From Rhodopseudomonas sp. (lineage in GTDB: Bacteria; Pseudomonadota; Alphaproteobacteria; Rhizobiales; Xanthobacteraceae), in the NCBI GenBank assembly GCA_016124795.1, contig WGNB01000014.1, positions 1 through 64,000 of the forward strand: a stretch of 64,000 bases of DNA, written 5' to 3'. Below, in pieces: positions 40,589 to 48,871 of the stretch (positions are counted from its first letter, which is position 1; each line of letters begins with the position of its first letter). Position numbers and translations under genes: made by a program. Under the pieces are notes generated by a model. The model was not told the DNA's origin. It did not search any database and saw nothing but the letters and a program-made list of their open reading frames with translations.

Positions 40589-41184
40589 ACGATTCGCATC
40601 AGATAGGTGCCGACCAGGTGATCGAGGAACATGTGCATGTCCTCGACGGGGCCGTATTCGCCCTTCGCGGTCTGGATATGAACGGCGAGATCGGCGATCT
40701 GACGCATCTTGCCACCGTCAAACCCGGTCAAGACCACGGTTTTGTTGCCGCGCGATTTTGCCAGCTCGATGGCTTTGACAACGTTCGGCGAGTTTCCGGA
40801 GGCCGAAATGGCGACCACGATGTCGCCTGGCTCCATCAAAATTTCGAGTTGCTTGGTGAACAGCTCGTCATAGCCGAAATCGTTGGCGATGGCGGTCATC
40901 ACCGCGTTGTTGTCGGTCAGGCTGATCGCCTTGAACGGCTTGTGCGGGGTGCGCGTGCCAATGGCAATGTCGTTGGCGAAATGCGAGGCGGTGGCGGCGC
41001 TGCCGCCGTTGCCGCAAAAGAATATCCGGGCGCCGCGGCTGCGCGCGTCGATCAGCGTCTCGATGAAACGGCCGACCGCGTCGATATCGAGTGCCTGCAG
41101 TAGCGATTGCAAATGGTCGCTATAGGCGCGTGCATAGTCCGTCGGGTTCTGGGAGCGCGCGAAAATCTGGTCGAGTTGGTTCAT
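40567..41184 (-). CDS. gmhA: GmhA-like SIS-domain sugar phosphate isomerase
   Basis: 205 residues. The SIS domain has FCGNGGSAATASHFANDIA, ALTDNN-type motif (ISLTDNNAVMTAIAND), VVAISASGNSPNVVKA and TGFDGG. GmhA converts sedoheptulose 7-phosphate to D-glycero-manno-heptose 7-phosphate, the start of heptose nucleotide synthesis. No GmhB/HldE/HddA partner is adjacent. It is transcribed opposite to its neighbours and divides the plus-strand genes into two units. Its product may also feed the 7-carbon or aldolase chemistry next door. Confidence 0.85.
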   Translation of the reverse strand: MNQLDQIFARSQNPTDYARAYSDHLQSLLQALDIDAVGRFIETLIDARSRGARIFFCGNGGSAATASHFANDIAIGTRTPHKPFKAISLTDNNAVMTAIANDFGYDELFTKQLEILMEPGDIVVAISASGNSPNVVKAIELAKSRGNKTVVLTGFDGGKMRQIADLAVHIQTAKGEYGPVEDMHMFLDHLVGTYLMRIVHAEAAG

Positions 41185-41220
41185 GGGTCTATCACGCTTG
41201 AGTGCCGCCGCTTGCGGAAG

Positions 41221-41249
41221 TTGAGCCTTGGGTCAATTCGAAACTAGCA
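41221..41249 (+). promoter_or_regulatory. Weak promoter candidate for the 41-56 kb unit
   Basis: TTGAGC (41221-41226) and CTAGCA (41244-41249) are separated by 17 bases and lie about 60 bases before the ATG at 41311. This is the divergent gap with gmhA, where a promoter is expected on each strand. Neither box is close to consensus, so this is only a suggestion. Confidence 0.25.
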
Positions 41250-41310
41250 CATTGATGCGCTGGCGAACGAACGGCAACCGTCGGATTTCTCGGATTATTT
41301 TGACATCGTG

Positions 41311-43173
41311 ATGCATACGAGCCGCGTTTCTGTCGCGTCGTACACCGCCGCCCTAGCCAAAGCAAATCGATTCGCAGCCGGCCCGGGCCAGCCCTGGACC
41401 GTCTGGTACCTGGGAAACGACTACGCGCGTTTGCTGCGGCTGAAGTCCGAATTGCCGCCGTCGGCGGTATTCGCCCCGGTTTCGCAGGCGGTCAATGATA
41501 GCGCGCGGGGTCTGCTGTCGCTGATGCTGGACCTGGACGGCTTTCTCGCCGGGTCGTTGCCTGATCGCGCGGCGTGGGACGCCAGCGATATCGCGGACAG
41601 GTCGCGTTATAATAGTCCGTTCTTTCTGGAACTGGCCCGGGTCGTTGCGGTGCTGCGTGGCGTTGGGTCCGGCGGCCGGCATGTTGTGATCGTCGATGAC
41701 GATTCTTTTGCGATGACGGTGTTCGACGCGATGATCGCCAATAAGATCGCCACGACCTGGCACAGGCCCTTTCCCGGATGGTTCCGGTTGCGCCATGAAA
41801 CGCGGAATCTCATTAGTTTGATGCGCCGGCTTCTGGGCGACGGCCGCGCTGGTCTGCGGCGCTTGTCCTCGCTGCGCGGGTTGCGCGCGGCACGACCATT
41901 GACGCCTGCCGATGTCGGTGGCGTCGATGTCTGGATCGCGGTGTGGGCGACCGACAAGACCTTCGCGGCTGGCGCGCCGCTGCAATCCGAGGATCGGGTT
42001 GGCCGATTGCCCGCGATCCTGCGTACCGCCGGAATAAAGGTGGGCTATCTCGTTTTCCCGTTGTGGCCGGAACGTTACGATGAAATCGCAAGCGCCGCCT
42101 TGCGTTGTTCGGAACCCGTGTTGCTGGCCGAGGACGCGCTTTCTCGCATCGACATCGTGGCGACCGATTTCGTGGTCCGCCGACATTTGCCCGGCGTGAA
42201 GCATCGGCTTTCATGGGAAGGCCTCGATCTTTCGCCGGTCTTGAAGCGGGCGTTGAAGCAGGAGCGCATATCCGGTCGCCCGATGAAGGCGCGGTTGTTG
42301 AGCCAATTGCCGCGGTTAATGGCGCGCCTGGGCGCGTCGCCGAAAGCCGTCGTAACGACGTATGAGAACCATAGCTGGGAAAAGGTGCTGACGGCTTCGG
42401 TGCACCGTCATATGCCGTCGAGTCATGTGATCGGCTATAACCATGCGTCGTTTTCGTCTTTCTATATCAGCCTTAATCCCAGCCCCGGCGATATCGCGGC
42501 GAATGTGATTCCGGATTGTGTTCTAACGCTGGGACAGACCGCGGCGAGCGATTTGGCTGCTCGTGGCTTTCCGCGCGACCGGCTCAAGGTGGCGGGGGGC
42601 TTGCGCTACGAGGCTTTCTTCGAACGCGCGCGCCAGCTCCCGCCGCCGCCGGCTTCGGGTGTCCGCAACGTGCTCTGCTGCGTTGGGGTCGATCTCGATG
42701 AAGGCGTTGAACTGGTACATAAAGGCGCCGAAGCCGCCGCTGGTAGCGATGCGCTGGCACTCAAAGTCAATTTTCATCCGATGTCCGGCCCGCAATTTCG
42801 CGATACGCTGAAGGCGATGTTACGTTCGCGCAACGCTGCCGGTTTCGAGCGAATCCAGTTTGACGATCGCCCGGTGCGTGACCTGCTCGTGGATTGCCAT
42901 GCGGTTTTGTATATCGACAGCAACGCGGCTCTCGAAGCCGCGGCTGCCGGACGGCAGATTATCTATGTCGTGCGCGAAACCGGTCTCGATTACGACAAGA
43001 TGCCGCCCGGGCTGTCGCAGCATTGCCGAACATCGGAGGAGATCAGGCAGGCGCTGCTCGATCCGCCGCGGCGCGACTCGGCTCAACTAAATGACATCAT
43101 GCGGCGTTGTATTGGAGACGTCGATGTCGATGTCATACGCGATACATTTCAGAGACAGGATAAGGCTGCGTGA
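41311..43173 (+). CDS. Large GT-B-like surface-carbohydrate protein of unknown function
   Basis: 620 residues from the ATG at 41311 (a GTG lies one codon upstream). The C-terminal half looks like a GT-B transferase: VIGYNHASFSSFYIS, CVLTLGQTAASDLAARGFP, LKVNFHPMSG (HP motif) and AVLYIDSNAALEAAAAGRQIIYV. The N-terminal half has no recognised domain. It resembles in size and arrangement the protein at 20331. It begins the second plus-strand unit, 126 bases from the divergent gmhA. A glycosyl or nonulosonate transferase role is plausible; confidence is in the gene, not its activity. Confidence 0.62.
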   Translation: MHTSRVSVASYTAALAKANRFAAGPGQPWTVWYLGNDYARLLRLKSELPPSAVFAPVSQAVNDSARGLLSLMLDLDGFLAGSLPDRAAWDASDIADRSRYNSPFFLELARVVAVLRGVGSGGRHVVIVDDDSFAMTVFDAMIANKIATTWHRPFPGWFRLRHETRNLISLMRRLLGDGRAGLRRLSSLRGLRAARPLTPADVGGVDVWIAVWATDKTFAAGAPLQSEDRVGRLPAILRTAGIKVGYLVFPLWPERYDEIASAALRCSEPVLLAEDALSRIDIVATDFVVRRHLPGVKHRLSWEGLDLSPVLKRALKQERISGRPMKARLLSQLPRLMARLGASPKAVVTTYENHSWEKVLTASVHRHMPSSHVIGYNHASFSSFYISLNPSPGDIAANVIPDCVLTLGQTAASDLAARGFPRDRLKVAGGLRYEAFFERARQLPPPPASGVRNVLCCVGVDLDEGVELVHKGAEAAAGSDALALKVNFHPMSGPQFRDTLKAMLRSRNAAGFERIQFDDRPVRDLLVDCHAVLYIDSNAALEAAAAGRQIIYVVRETGLDYDKMPPGLSQHCRTSEEIRQALLDPPRRDSAQLNDIMRRCIGDVDVDVIRDTFQRQDKAA

Positions 43174-44063
43174 CCCCACGTGTCAGTGTGATCATGACGG
43201 TGCGTAACGGCGCTCGCTATTTGCCGGAGACGCTCGACGCCCTGTCGCGGCAGACCTTTGCCGACTATGAGTTGGTCGTGAACGATAACGGATCGACTGA
43301 CGGTACTTTGGCGATCCTGGCCGATTATGCCAGTCGTGACAGTCGCATCCGTGTGCTGCCGCCATCGTCGCGGCGCGATCCCACGTTCACGCAAGGTATC
43401 CAGCGGGCATTTGAAGCGGCGACGGCGCCGCTGGTCGCTGTCAACGATTCCGACGACGTTCCGGAACCGACGCGGCTTGAAAAGCTGGTCGTTCGGCTCG
43501 ATGCCGACCCGCGTGTCGCCATTGCGACGAGCTGGTTCGACAATATCGATGAAGCGGGGTGTCACCTGGCCTCGCATCGCCTGCCGATGGCGCTCGCCGA
43601 CGCTTATCAGACTGGCAACCCGGTTGCGCATTCCAGTATCATGTATCGGCGGGTGCTCGCCGTTTCGGTCGGTGGCTATCGCGAGAAGTTCACCTTCGCA
43701 TCCGATTTTGCCTTGCAGGTGGCGATGATGTCGGCCGGCGGTGGCGTTGCGATCGTGCCGGAGCCATTGATCAAGATCAGACTGCACGCCCAGCAGGCAT
43801 CGCTGATGCCCGGCAAGCGGCCGCAGTACTATTGGGAGCCGCTCGATATTCTGCGCGCCGCCAGCCGTCTGCCGGGTGTCTCATGGCGGGCGCGGCTTCG
43901 CGGCATGGTCGCGCGGCAGAAGCTCGCGTTGCGCTACGGCTGGGCGCTCTGGTGCGAAGGCCGCCGCACGGCGGGCGTCGCTGGCGTTATCTATTGGCTA
44001 TTTGTATCGCTAACGTCGCTTTGGGCGGGTCCAGCGGCGTATCGTTCAGGAGGAATGGCGTGA
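43170..44063 (+). CDS. Family 2 glycosyltransferase
   Basis: 297 residues. The GT-A domain begins VSVIMTVRNGARYLPETLDA, with NDNGSTDGT for the nucleotide and VAVNDSDDVPEPTRLEK as the DxD-type metal site, then SSIMYRRVLAVSVGGY and FASDFALQVAM. The C-terminal segment after residue 235 has one hydrophobic helix (YWLFVSLTSLWAG) that may anchor it to the membrane. The GTG start overlaps the previous stop. Donor and acceptor are unknown. Confidence 0.88.
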   Translation: MTPRVSVIMTVRNGARYLPETLDALSRQTFADYELVVNDNGSTDGTLAILADYASRDSRIRVLPPSSRRDPTFTQGIQRAFEAATAPLVAVNDSDDVPEPTRLEKLVVRLDADPRVAIATSWFDNIDEAGCHLASHRLPMALADAYQTGNPVAHSSIMYRRVLAVSVGGYREKFTFASDFALQVAMMSAGGGVAIVPEPLIKIRLHAQQASLMPGKRPQYYWEPLDILRAASRLPGVSWRARLRGMVARQKLALRYGWALWCEGRRTAGVAGVIYWLFVSLTSLWAGPAAYRSGGMA

Positions 44064-44839
44064 AGGTTGTCATTTTGTGCGGCGGGCAAGGCACTCGAAT
44101 CCGCGGTGTTGCCGATGATTTGCCAAAGCCGATGATCCCGGTCGGTGGCTATCCGATTCTGTGGCATATCATGAGCGGATACGCGGCGGCGGGCTTCAAG
44201 GATTTCGTGCTGTGCCTCGGCTACAAAAGCCACGTTATCAAGGATTTCTTCCTGAATTATAACACTCGTGTCGCCGATTTCTCGATCGACTTGGCCAGCC
44301 AGGCCGTGTCGTACGAGAAGACAAGCCCGCAGATCGATTGGCGGGTAACGCTGGCCGAGACTGGACAGAACACCTTGACCGGCTCGCGCCTCAAGCGCAT
44401 CCAGCGTTACATCGGCGACGATGAGAATTTCATGCTGACGTATGGCGACGGCGTCAGCAATATCGACCTCAAAGCCTTGATCGGCTTTCATTTGCAGCAC
44501 AATGCGGTAGTGACGGTGAGCGGCGTGCGTCCGCCGGGTCGCTTCGGCGAGATCGACACGGATGCGTCCGGTCTGGTGAAGGAATTTAACGAGAAGCCGC
44601 AGGCGACCGGCGGTCGGATATCGGGTGGCTTCTTCGTCTGCAACCGCCGTATCTTCGATTGTCTGGACGCCGGCCGCGAGGATCAGGTTCTGGAAGCTGA
44701 TCCGTTACAGGGGCTCGCGCGCGACGGCAAAATGGCGATGTACTCGCACGATGGCTTCTGGCAATGCATGGACACCTATCGTGACTATGTGTTGCTCAAC
44801 GACATGTACGACAAAGGAAACGCACCTTGGCCGCTATGA
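44060..44839 (+). CDS. rfbF: Glucose-1-phosphate cytidylyltransferase
   Basis: 259 residues from the GTG at 44060, which has a strong AGGAGG site and overlaps the GT2 stop. KVVILCGGQGTRIRG, PKPMIPVGGYPILWHIM, LCLGYKSHVIKDFFLNY, FMLTYGDGVSNIDL and GRFGEIDTD are RfbF/DdhA motifs. It makes CDP-glucose from CTP and glucose-1-phosphate. The next gene consumes CDP-glucose. Confidence 0.95.
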   Translation: MKVVILCGGQGTRIRGVADDLPKPMIPVGGYPILWHIMSGYAAAGFKDFVLCLGYKSHVIKDFFLNYNTRVADFSIDLASQAVSYEKTSPQIDWRVTLAETGQNTLTGSRLKRIQRYIGDDENFMLTYGDGVSNIDLKALIGFHLQHNAVVTVSGVRPPGRFGEIDTDASGLVKEFNEKPQATGGRISGGFFVCNRRIFDCLDAGREDQVLEADPLQGLARDGKMAMYSHDGFWQCMDTYRDYVLLNDMYDKGNAPWPL

Positions 44840-45900
44840 CATCGACACTGGACACGTTTCGTGGCCGGCGCGTTCTCGTCACCGGTTCGACCGGGTTCAA
44901 GGGAAGTTGGCTGTGTACTTGGCTGGTCAATCTCGGTGCCGATGTCTCAGGCTTCGCGCTGGAGCCGGAAAGCGACGCTCCGCTGTTCGATATGCTGGGG
45001 CTGCGCGGGAAAATCCGGCAGCATATCGGAGACATCCGCGACGTCGATGCCATCAAGGCCGCGGTTGAAGCGGAAAATCCGGAAATCGTTATCCATCTGG
45101 CGGCACAGGCGCTCGTTCGGCGAGGCTATAACGAGCCGAAGCTGACGTTCGATACCAATGTCGGCGGCGGCGTTAATCTTCTTGAAGCGATCCGTGGCTC
45201 GAACACCGTGCGGTCGCTGGTCTTCATCACATCGGACAAGTGCTATCTTAACAAGGAGTGGGAACTGGCTTATCGCGAAGACGATGAACTGGGCGGCCAC
45301 GATCCCTATTCGGCATCGAAGGCGGCTGCGGAGATTGTTTTCGCCTGTTATCAGTCGGCCTATTTTCAAGGGCGCGCCGAATTCCTGGCCGCGACAGCCC
45401 GTGCCGGCAACGTCATCGGCGGCGGCGACCGCTCACGGGACCGCATTCTGCCCGATTGCATCCAGGCGCTTGAAAGTGACGCGCCGATCAAACTGCGCCA
45501 TCCCAACGCGACGCGGCCCTGGCAGCATGTGCTGGAGCCGTTGTCCGGGTATCTGACATTGGCCGCCGCTCTGTTCAAGGGTAATGCTAAGGCTCGTGGC
45601 GCTTGGAATTTCGCGCCGAACAGCGAGAACGTGCGCACGGTTCGCGAAGTCGCCGAGCGCGTCGCCAGCCATTGGAGTGGCGGTCAGGTGATTGTCGCGC
45701 CGGAAACCGGTGCGAAGCCCGAGGCCCAGCTCCTGATGTTGTCGAGCGACAAGGCAAAGACGGTGCTCGGCTGGCGGCCGCGTTGGTCGTTCGAGGAAGC
45801 GGTCGATCAAACCACGGCCTGGTATCGCGAGGTTGGCGCCGGCGCCAATCCGACGGCGGTTGCCGAGCGGCAGATCGAAGAGTACCTGGCCGACCGATGA
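44836..45900 (+). CDS. rfbG: CDP-glucose 4,6-dehydratase
   Basis: 354 residues, extended SDR. RRVLVTGSTGFKGSWLCTWL binds NAD; LAAQALVRRGYNEPKLTFDTN, ITSDKCYLNKEW (Thr/Ser-Asp-Lys dehydratase motif) and DPYSASKAAAEI with Tyr-x3-Lys form the active site; RPWQHVLEPLSGYL is a typical RfbG segment. It yields CDP-4-keto-6-deoxyglucose. ATGA overlap with rfbF; an upstream in-frame TTG at 44827 is the alternative start. Confidence 0.94.
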   Translation: MTSTLDTFRGRRVLVTGSTGFKGSWLCTWLVNLGADVSGFALEPESDAPLFDMLGLRGKIRQHIGDIRDVDAIKAAVEAENPEIVIHLAAQALVRRGYNEPKLTFDTNVGGGVNLLEAIRGSNTVRSLVFITSDKCYLNKEWELAYREDDELGGHDPYSASKAAAEIVFACYQSAYFQGRAEFLAATARAGNVIGGGDRSRDRILPDCIQALESDAPIKLRHPNATRPWQHVLEPLSGYLTLAAALFKGNAKARGAWNFAPNSENVRTVREVAERVASHWSGGQVIVAPETGAKPEAQLLMLSSDKAKTVLGWRPRWSFEEAVDQTTAWYREVGAGANPTAVAERQIEEYLADR

Positions 45901-46343
45901 GTATCGCCGGCCTCGAGATTATTCCGCTTCGGATTATCGCCGATGACCGCGGTTCGGTCATGCATATGCTGCGGGCGGACGCGATGCATTTTGCCTCGTT
46001 CGGCGAGATATACTTTTCGACGGTGCATCGCGGCGTGGTCAAGGGCTGGAAGCGTCATCGTCAGATGCAGCTCAGTCTCGCCGTGCCGGTCGGCGCGATA
46101 CGTTTCGTCTGCTTCGACGGTCGTCCCGACAGCGTGACGGCCGGCCGTTCCGTCGATCTGACCATCGGGCCGGCCAATTACAAGTTGCTGATCATTCCGC
46201 CCGGCGTCTGGACGGCATTTCAGGGTGTTGCCGAGGGCACATCGTTGCTGGCGAATTGTGCCTCAATCCCGCACGATCCGGCCGAAGCCGATAACCGCTC
46301 GCTTGACGATTCGCCGATGAACGTGGACTGGACGCTGGCGTGA
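45897..46343 (+). CDS. dTDP-4-dehydrorhamnose 3,5-epimerase-like protein (RmlC family)
   Basis: 148 residues, cupin fold, shorter than RmlC (about 180). IIADDRGSVMHMLRAD, GEIYFSTVHRGVVKGWKRH (catalytic-His region) and IPPGVWTAFQGV are family motifs. Following rfbFG, it probably epimerises CDP-4-keto-6-deoxyglucose at C3 and/or C5 rather than the dTDP sugar. That would lead to a CDP-linked L-configured or C3-epimeric 6-deoxyhexose after reduction. ATGA overlap with rfbG. Confidence 0.8.
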   Translation: MSIAGLEIIPLRIIADDRGSVMHMLRADAMHFASFGEIYFSTVHRGVVKGWKRHRQMQLSLAVPVGAIRFVCFDGRPDSVTAGRSVDLTIGPANYKLLIIPPGVWTAFQGVAEGTSLLANCASIPHDPAEADNRSLDDSPMNVDWTLA

Positions 46344-47275
46344 CCGTTGTCGTCACCGGCGTTTCCAGTTTTGTTGGATATCATGTTGCGCGGCATTTTG
46401 CCTCGCGTGGCGATAAACTCGTTGCCACGATAAGCCGGCCGCGGGATGCCTATACCGGCATTGCCGCCGAGCGGCTGGCGGCGCTCGAAGGCCGCATTGA
46501 ACTGGCCCCGCTCGATCTGCGCGACGATGCCGGGATCGCGGCCTTGATCCAGAAGGTCGCCCCCTCGCTCTGGATTCACCACGCCGGATTTGCCGAGGGC
46601 TATGCCTCGGCCGATTACGACATGGCCCGGGCCGAAGCGATCAATGTCGCGCCTCTGGAGGCGCTTTATCGCGGCCTGGCCGGTGGCCACTGTGGCGTCA
46701 TCGTTACCGGGTCGTCGGCGGAATACGGCGAATCCGAAAGCGCGAGCCGGGAAGACGATACGTCCACGCCATCCATGCCTTACGGCCTGTCCAAGCGCGC
46801 CGAAACGCTGCGCGCCGGTGAGCTGGCCGAACGCCATGGCGTAGCGACCCGGGTGGCGCGGCTTTTTATTCCATTCGGCCACCTCGATAATCCGGCCAAG
46901 CTGGTGGCGCAGACGGTCCGGAAATTGCGCGCGGGCCTTCCGGTCGCATTGTCGCCCTGCCGGCAGCGCCGCGATTTCGTCGGCGTATCGGACGTCTGTG
47001 ACGGCTATGAAAAACTTCAGGCCGATTTCAGCCGGACGCGATTTGACGTCTTCAATATCGCCAGCGGGCGGGGTGTGATGCTGAAGGATTTTCTCGTCGA
47101 AATCGCCCGCCGCCTGTCGGCGCCGGAAAGCCTGCTGCAATTCGGCGCCATTCCGATGCGGGCCGGCGAGCCTGCGGTATCTTACGCCGACATCGGCAAA
47201 GCCGAGCGGATTCTGAAGTTCTCGCCGACGCCGCTGCCTCTGGCCATCGAGCGTGAGTTGCTCGCGTTCGGCTGA
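46340..47275 (+). CDS. NAD(P)-dependent sugar reductase/epimerase (SDR)
   Basis: 311 residues. VVVTGVSSFVGYHVARHF is the nucleotide site; VTGSSAEYGESES and the Tyr-x3-Lys in PYGLSKRAE are catalytic; FNIASGRGVMLKDFLVEIA is the usual epimerase tail. In gene order after RfbF, RfbG and the 3,5-epimerase-like cupin, it is the expected 4-keto reductase finishing a CDP-6-deoxyhexose. The GTG start overlaps the previous stop. Confidence 0.78.
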   Translation: MTVVVTGVSSFVGYHVARHFASRGDKLVATISRPRDAYTGIAAERLAALEGRIELAPLDLRDDAGIAALIQKVAPSLWIHHAGFAEGYASADYDMARAEAINVAPLEALYRGLAGGHCGVIVTGSSAEYGESESASREDDTSTPSMPYGLSKRAETLRAGELAERHGVATRVARLFIPFGHLDNPAKLVAQTVRKLRAGLPVALSPCRQRRDFVGVSDVCDGYEKLQADFSRTRFDVFNIASGRGVMLKDFLVEIARRLSAPESLLQFGAIPMRAGEPAVSYADIGKAERILKFSPTPLPLAIERELLAFG

Positions 47276-47333
47276 ATCGCAGCCCGAACAATCGTGTTAC
47301 AAGTCCCGACATCAGACTGAAGAAGAACGCACC

Positions 47334-48278
47334 ATGACATCCTTCGCGCTTATCGGAGCATCGGGCTATATCGCGCCCCGTCACTTGCAGGCCATGAAGG
47401 CCGTCGGCGGGGATTTGAAGGCCGCTCTGGACCGCAGCGACTCGGTCGGCATCATCGACAGCTATTTTCCGGAGGCTCATTTCTTCACCGAGTTCGAGCG
47501 CTTCGATCGTCACATCGACAAGCTGCGCCGCAAGCAGGAAAAGATCGATTATATCTCGATCTGCTCGCCGAATTACCTGCACGACGCGCACTGCCGGTTT
47601 GCGCTTCGTTCCGACGCCGATGCGATCTGCGAAAAGCCGCTTGTTCTCAACCCGTGGAATATCGATGGCCTCGCCGAAATCGAAAGCGATACCGGACATC
47701 GCATCAACACGATCCTGCAATTGCGTCTGCACGATGCCATCCGGGCGTTGAAGGCCAAGGTCGAAGCCTCGCAGAAAGACGACTTCGCCGTCGATCTGAC
47801 CTACATCACCTCGCGCGGTCGTTGGTATCATGCGTCGTGGAAAGGCAATGACGATATGTCCGGCGGCGTCGCCACCAATATCGGCATCCATTTCTTCGAC
47901 ATGCTGTCGTATATCTTCGGGCCCTTGCAGCGCAGTGTCGCGCACCTGCGCGATCGGGAGCGCGCCGCCGGCTATCTCGAGTTCAAGCGCGCGCGGGTGC
48001 GTTGGTTCCTGTCGATCGATCGCAACGACCTGCCCGAAGCCGTCAAGGGCAAGAAGACGACCTTCCGCTCGTTCAGTATCGATGGCGACGAGGTCGAATT
48101 TTCCGACGGCTTCACCGAACTGCACAATCGCAGCTATGAGGAAATCCTCGCCGGGCGCGGTTTCGGGCTCGATCAGGTGCGGCCGTCGGTGGAATTGGTT
48201 TCGGCGTTTCGCGGCATGACGCTTTCGCCGCAACTCGGCGAACAGCACCCCTTCGTTGCGCGGTATAGCACGCCGTGA
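47334..48278 (+). CDS. wlbA: WlbA/WbpB-like UDP-GlcNAcA 3-dehydrogenase
   Basis: 314 residues, Gfo/Idh/MocA family. FALIGASGYIAPRHLQAMK is the family's unusual start; DYISICSPNYLHD, DAICEKPLVLNPWN and QLRLHDAIRALK plus NIGIHFFDMLSYIFGPLQ fit WlbA/WbpB. The enzyme oxidises C3 of UDP-N-acetylglucosaminuronic acid, preparing it for 3-amination. The Met at 47334 is favoured (GAAGAAG upstream); the open frame extends 27 codons further up. The acetyltransferase WbpD follows with an overlap. Confidence 0.88.
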   Translation: MTSFALIGASGYIAPRHLQAMKAVGGDLKAALDRSDSVGIIDSYFPEAHFFTEFERFDRHIDKLRRKQEKIDYISICSPNYLHDAHCRFALRSDADAICEKPLVLNPWNIDGLAEIESDTGHRINTILQLRLHDAIRALKAKVEASQKDDFAVDLTYITSRGRWYHASWKGNDDMSGGVATNIGIHFFDMLSYIFGPLQRSVAHLRDRERAAGYLEFKRARVRWFLSIDRNDLPEAVKGKKTTFRSFSIDGDEVEFSDGFTELHNRSYEEILAGRGFGLDQVRPSVELVSAFRGMTLSPQLGEQHPFVARYSTP

Positions 48279-48871
48279 ATCCGCAAATGAAAGCAGACCC
48301 CCGGTTCCCGGGCGTCAAGATTCACGAAAGCTCTTATGTCGACGCGCCGGTGTCGATCGGCGAGGGAACGTCGATCTGGCATTTTTGTCATGTGCTCGGC
48401 GATGTGACGATTGGGCCGCGTTGTTCGATCGGCCAGAACGTCGTGATCGGGCCGAAGGTGGCGATCGGGGCCGGCTGCAAGATTCAGAATAACGTCAGCA
48501 TCTACGAAGGCGTCACGCTCGAGGACGATGTGTTCTGCGGCCCGAGCTGCGTTTTCACCAATGTCATCAATCCCCGCGCGGCGATCTCGCGCAAGGCGGA
48601 ATTCAGGAAAACCGTGGTCGGCCGCGGCGCGACCATCGGCGCCAATGCGACGATCATTTGCGGTCATTCCGTGGGCGCTTATGCGTTTATCGCGGCCGGC
48701 GCCGTCGTCGCGCATTCGGTGCCGGATTACGCGCTCGTGGCCGGTGTGCCGGCGCGGCGGATCGGCTGGATGAGCGAGGCCGGCGAGCGTCTGCCGCCTT
48801 CGCTGGTCTGTCCGCGCGACGGATCGCGTTATCGCGAAACAGACGATGGCCGGCTGGAAAAGCTGGGATGA
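48275..48871 (+). CDS. wbpD: WbpD/WlbB-like UDP-GlcNAc3NA acetyltransferase
   Basis: 198 residues of hexapeptide repeats: KIHESSYVDAPVSIGEGTSI, WHFCHVLGDVTIG, IGPKVAIGAGCKIQNNVSIY, VTLEDDVFCGPSCVFTNV, YAFIAAGAVVAHSVPDYALV and GVPARRIGWM. This is the WbpD/WlbB pattern for N-acetylation of the 3-amino group of UDP-GlcNAc3NA. GTG at 48275 overlaps wlbA; an ATG at 48287 is possible. No WbpE transaminase lies beside it, although DegT genes exist elsewhere in the locus. Confidence 0.9.
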   Translation: MNPQMKADPRFPGVKIHESSYVDAPVSIGEGTSIWHFCHVLGDVTIGPRCSIGQNVVIGPKVAIGAGCKIQNNVSIYEGVTLEDDVFCGPSCVFTNVINPRAAISRKAEFRKTVVGRGATIGANATIICGHSVGAYAFIAAGAVVAHSVPDYALVAGVPARRIGWMSEAGERLPPSLVCPRDGSRYRETDDGRLEKLG

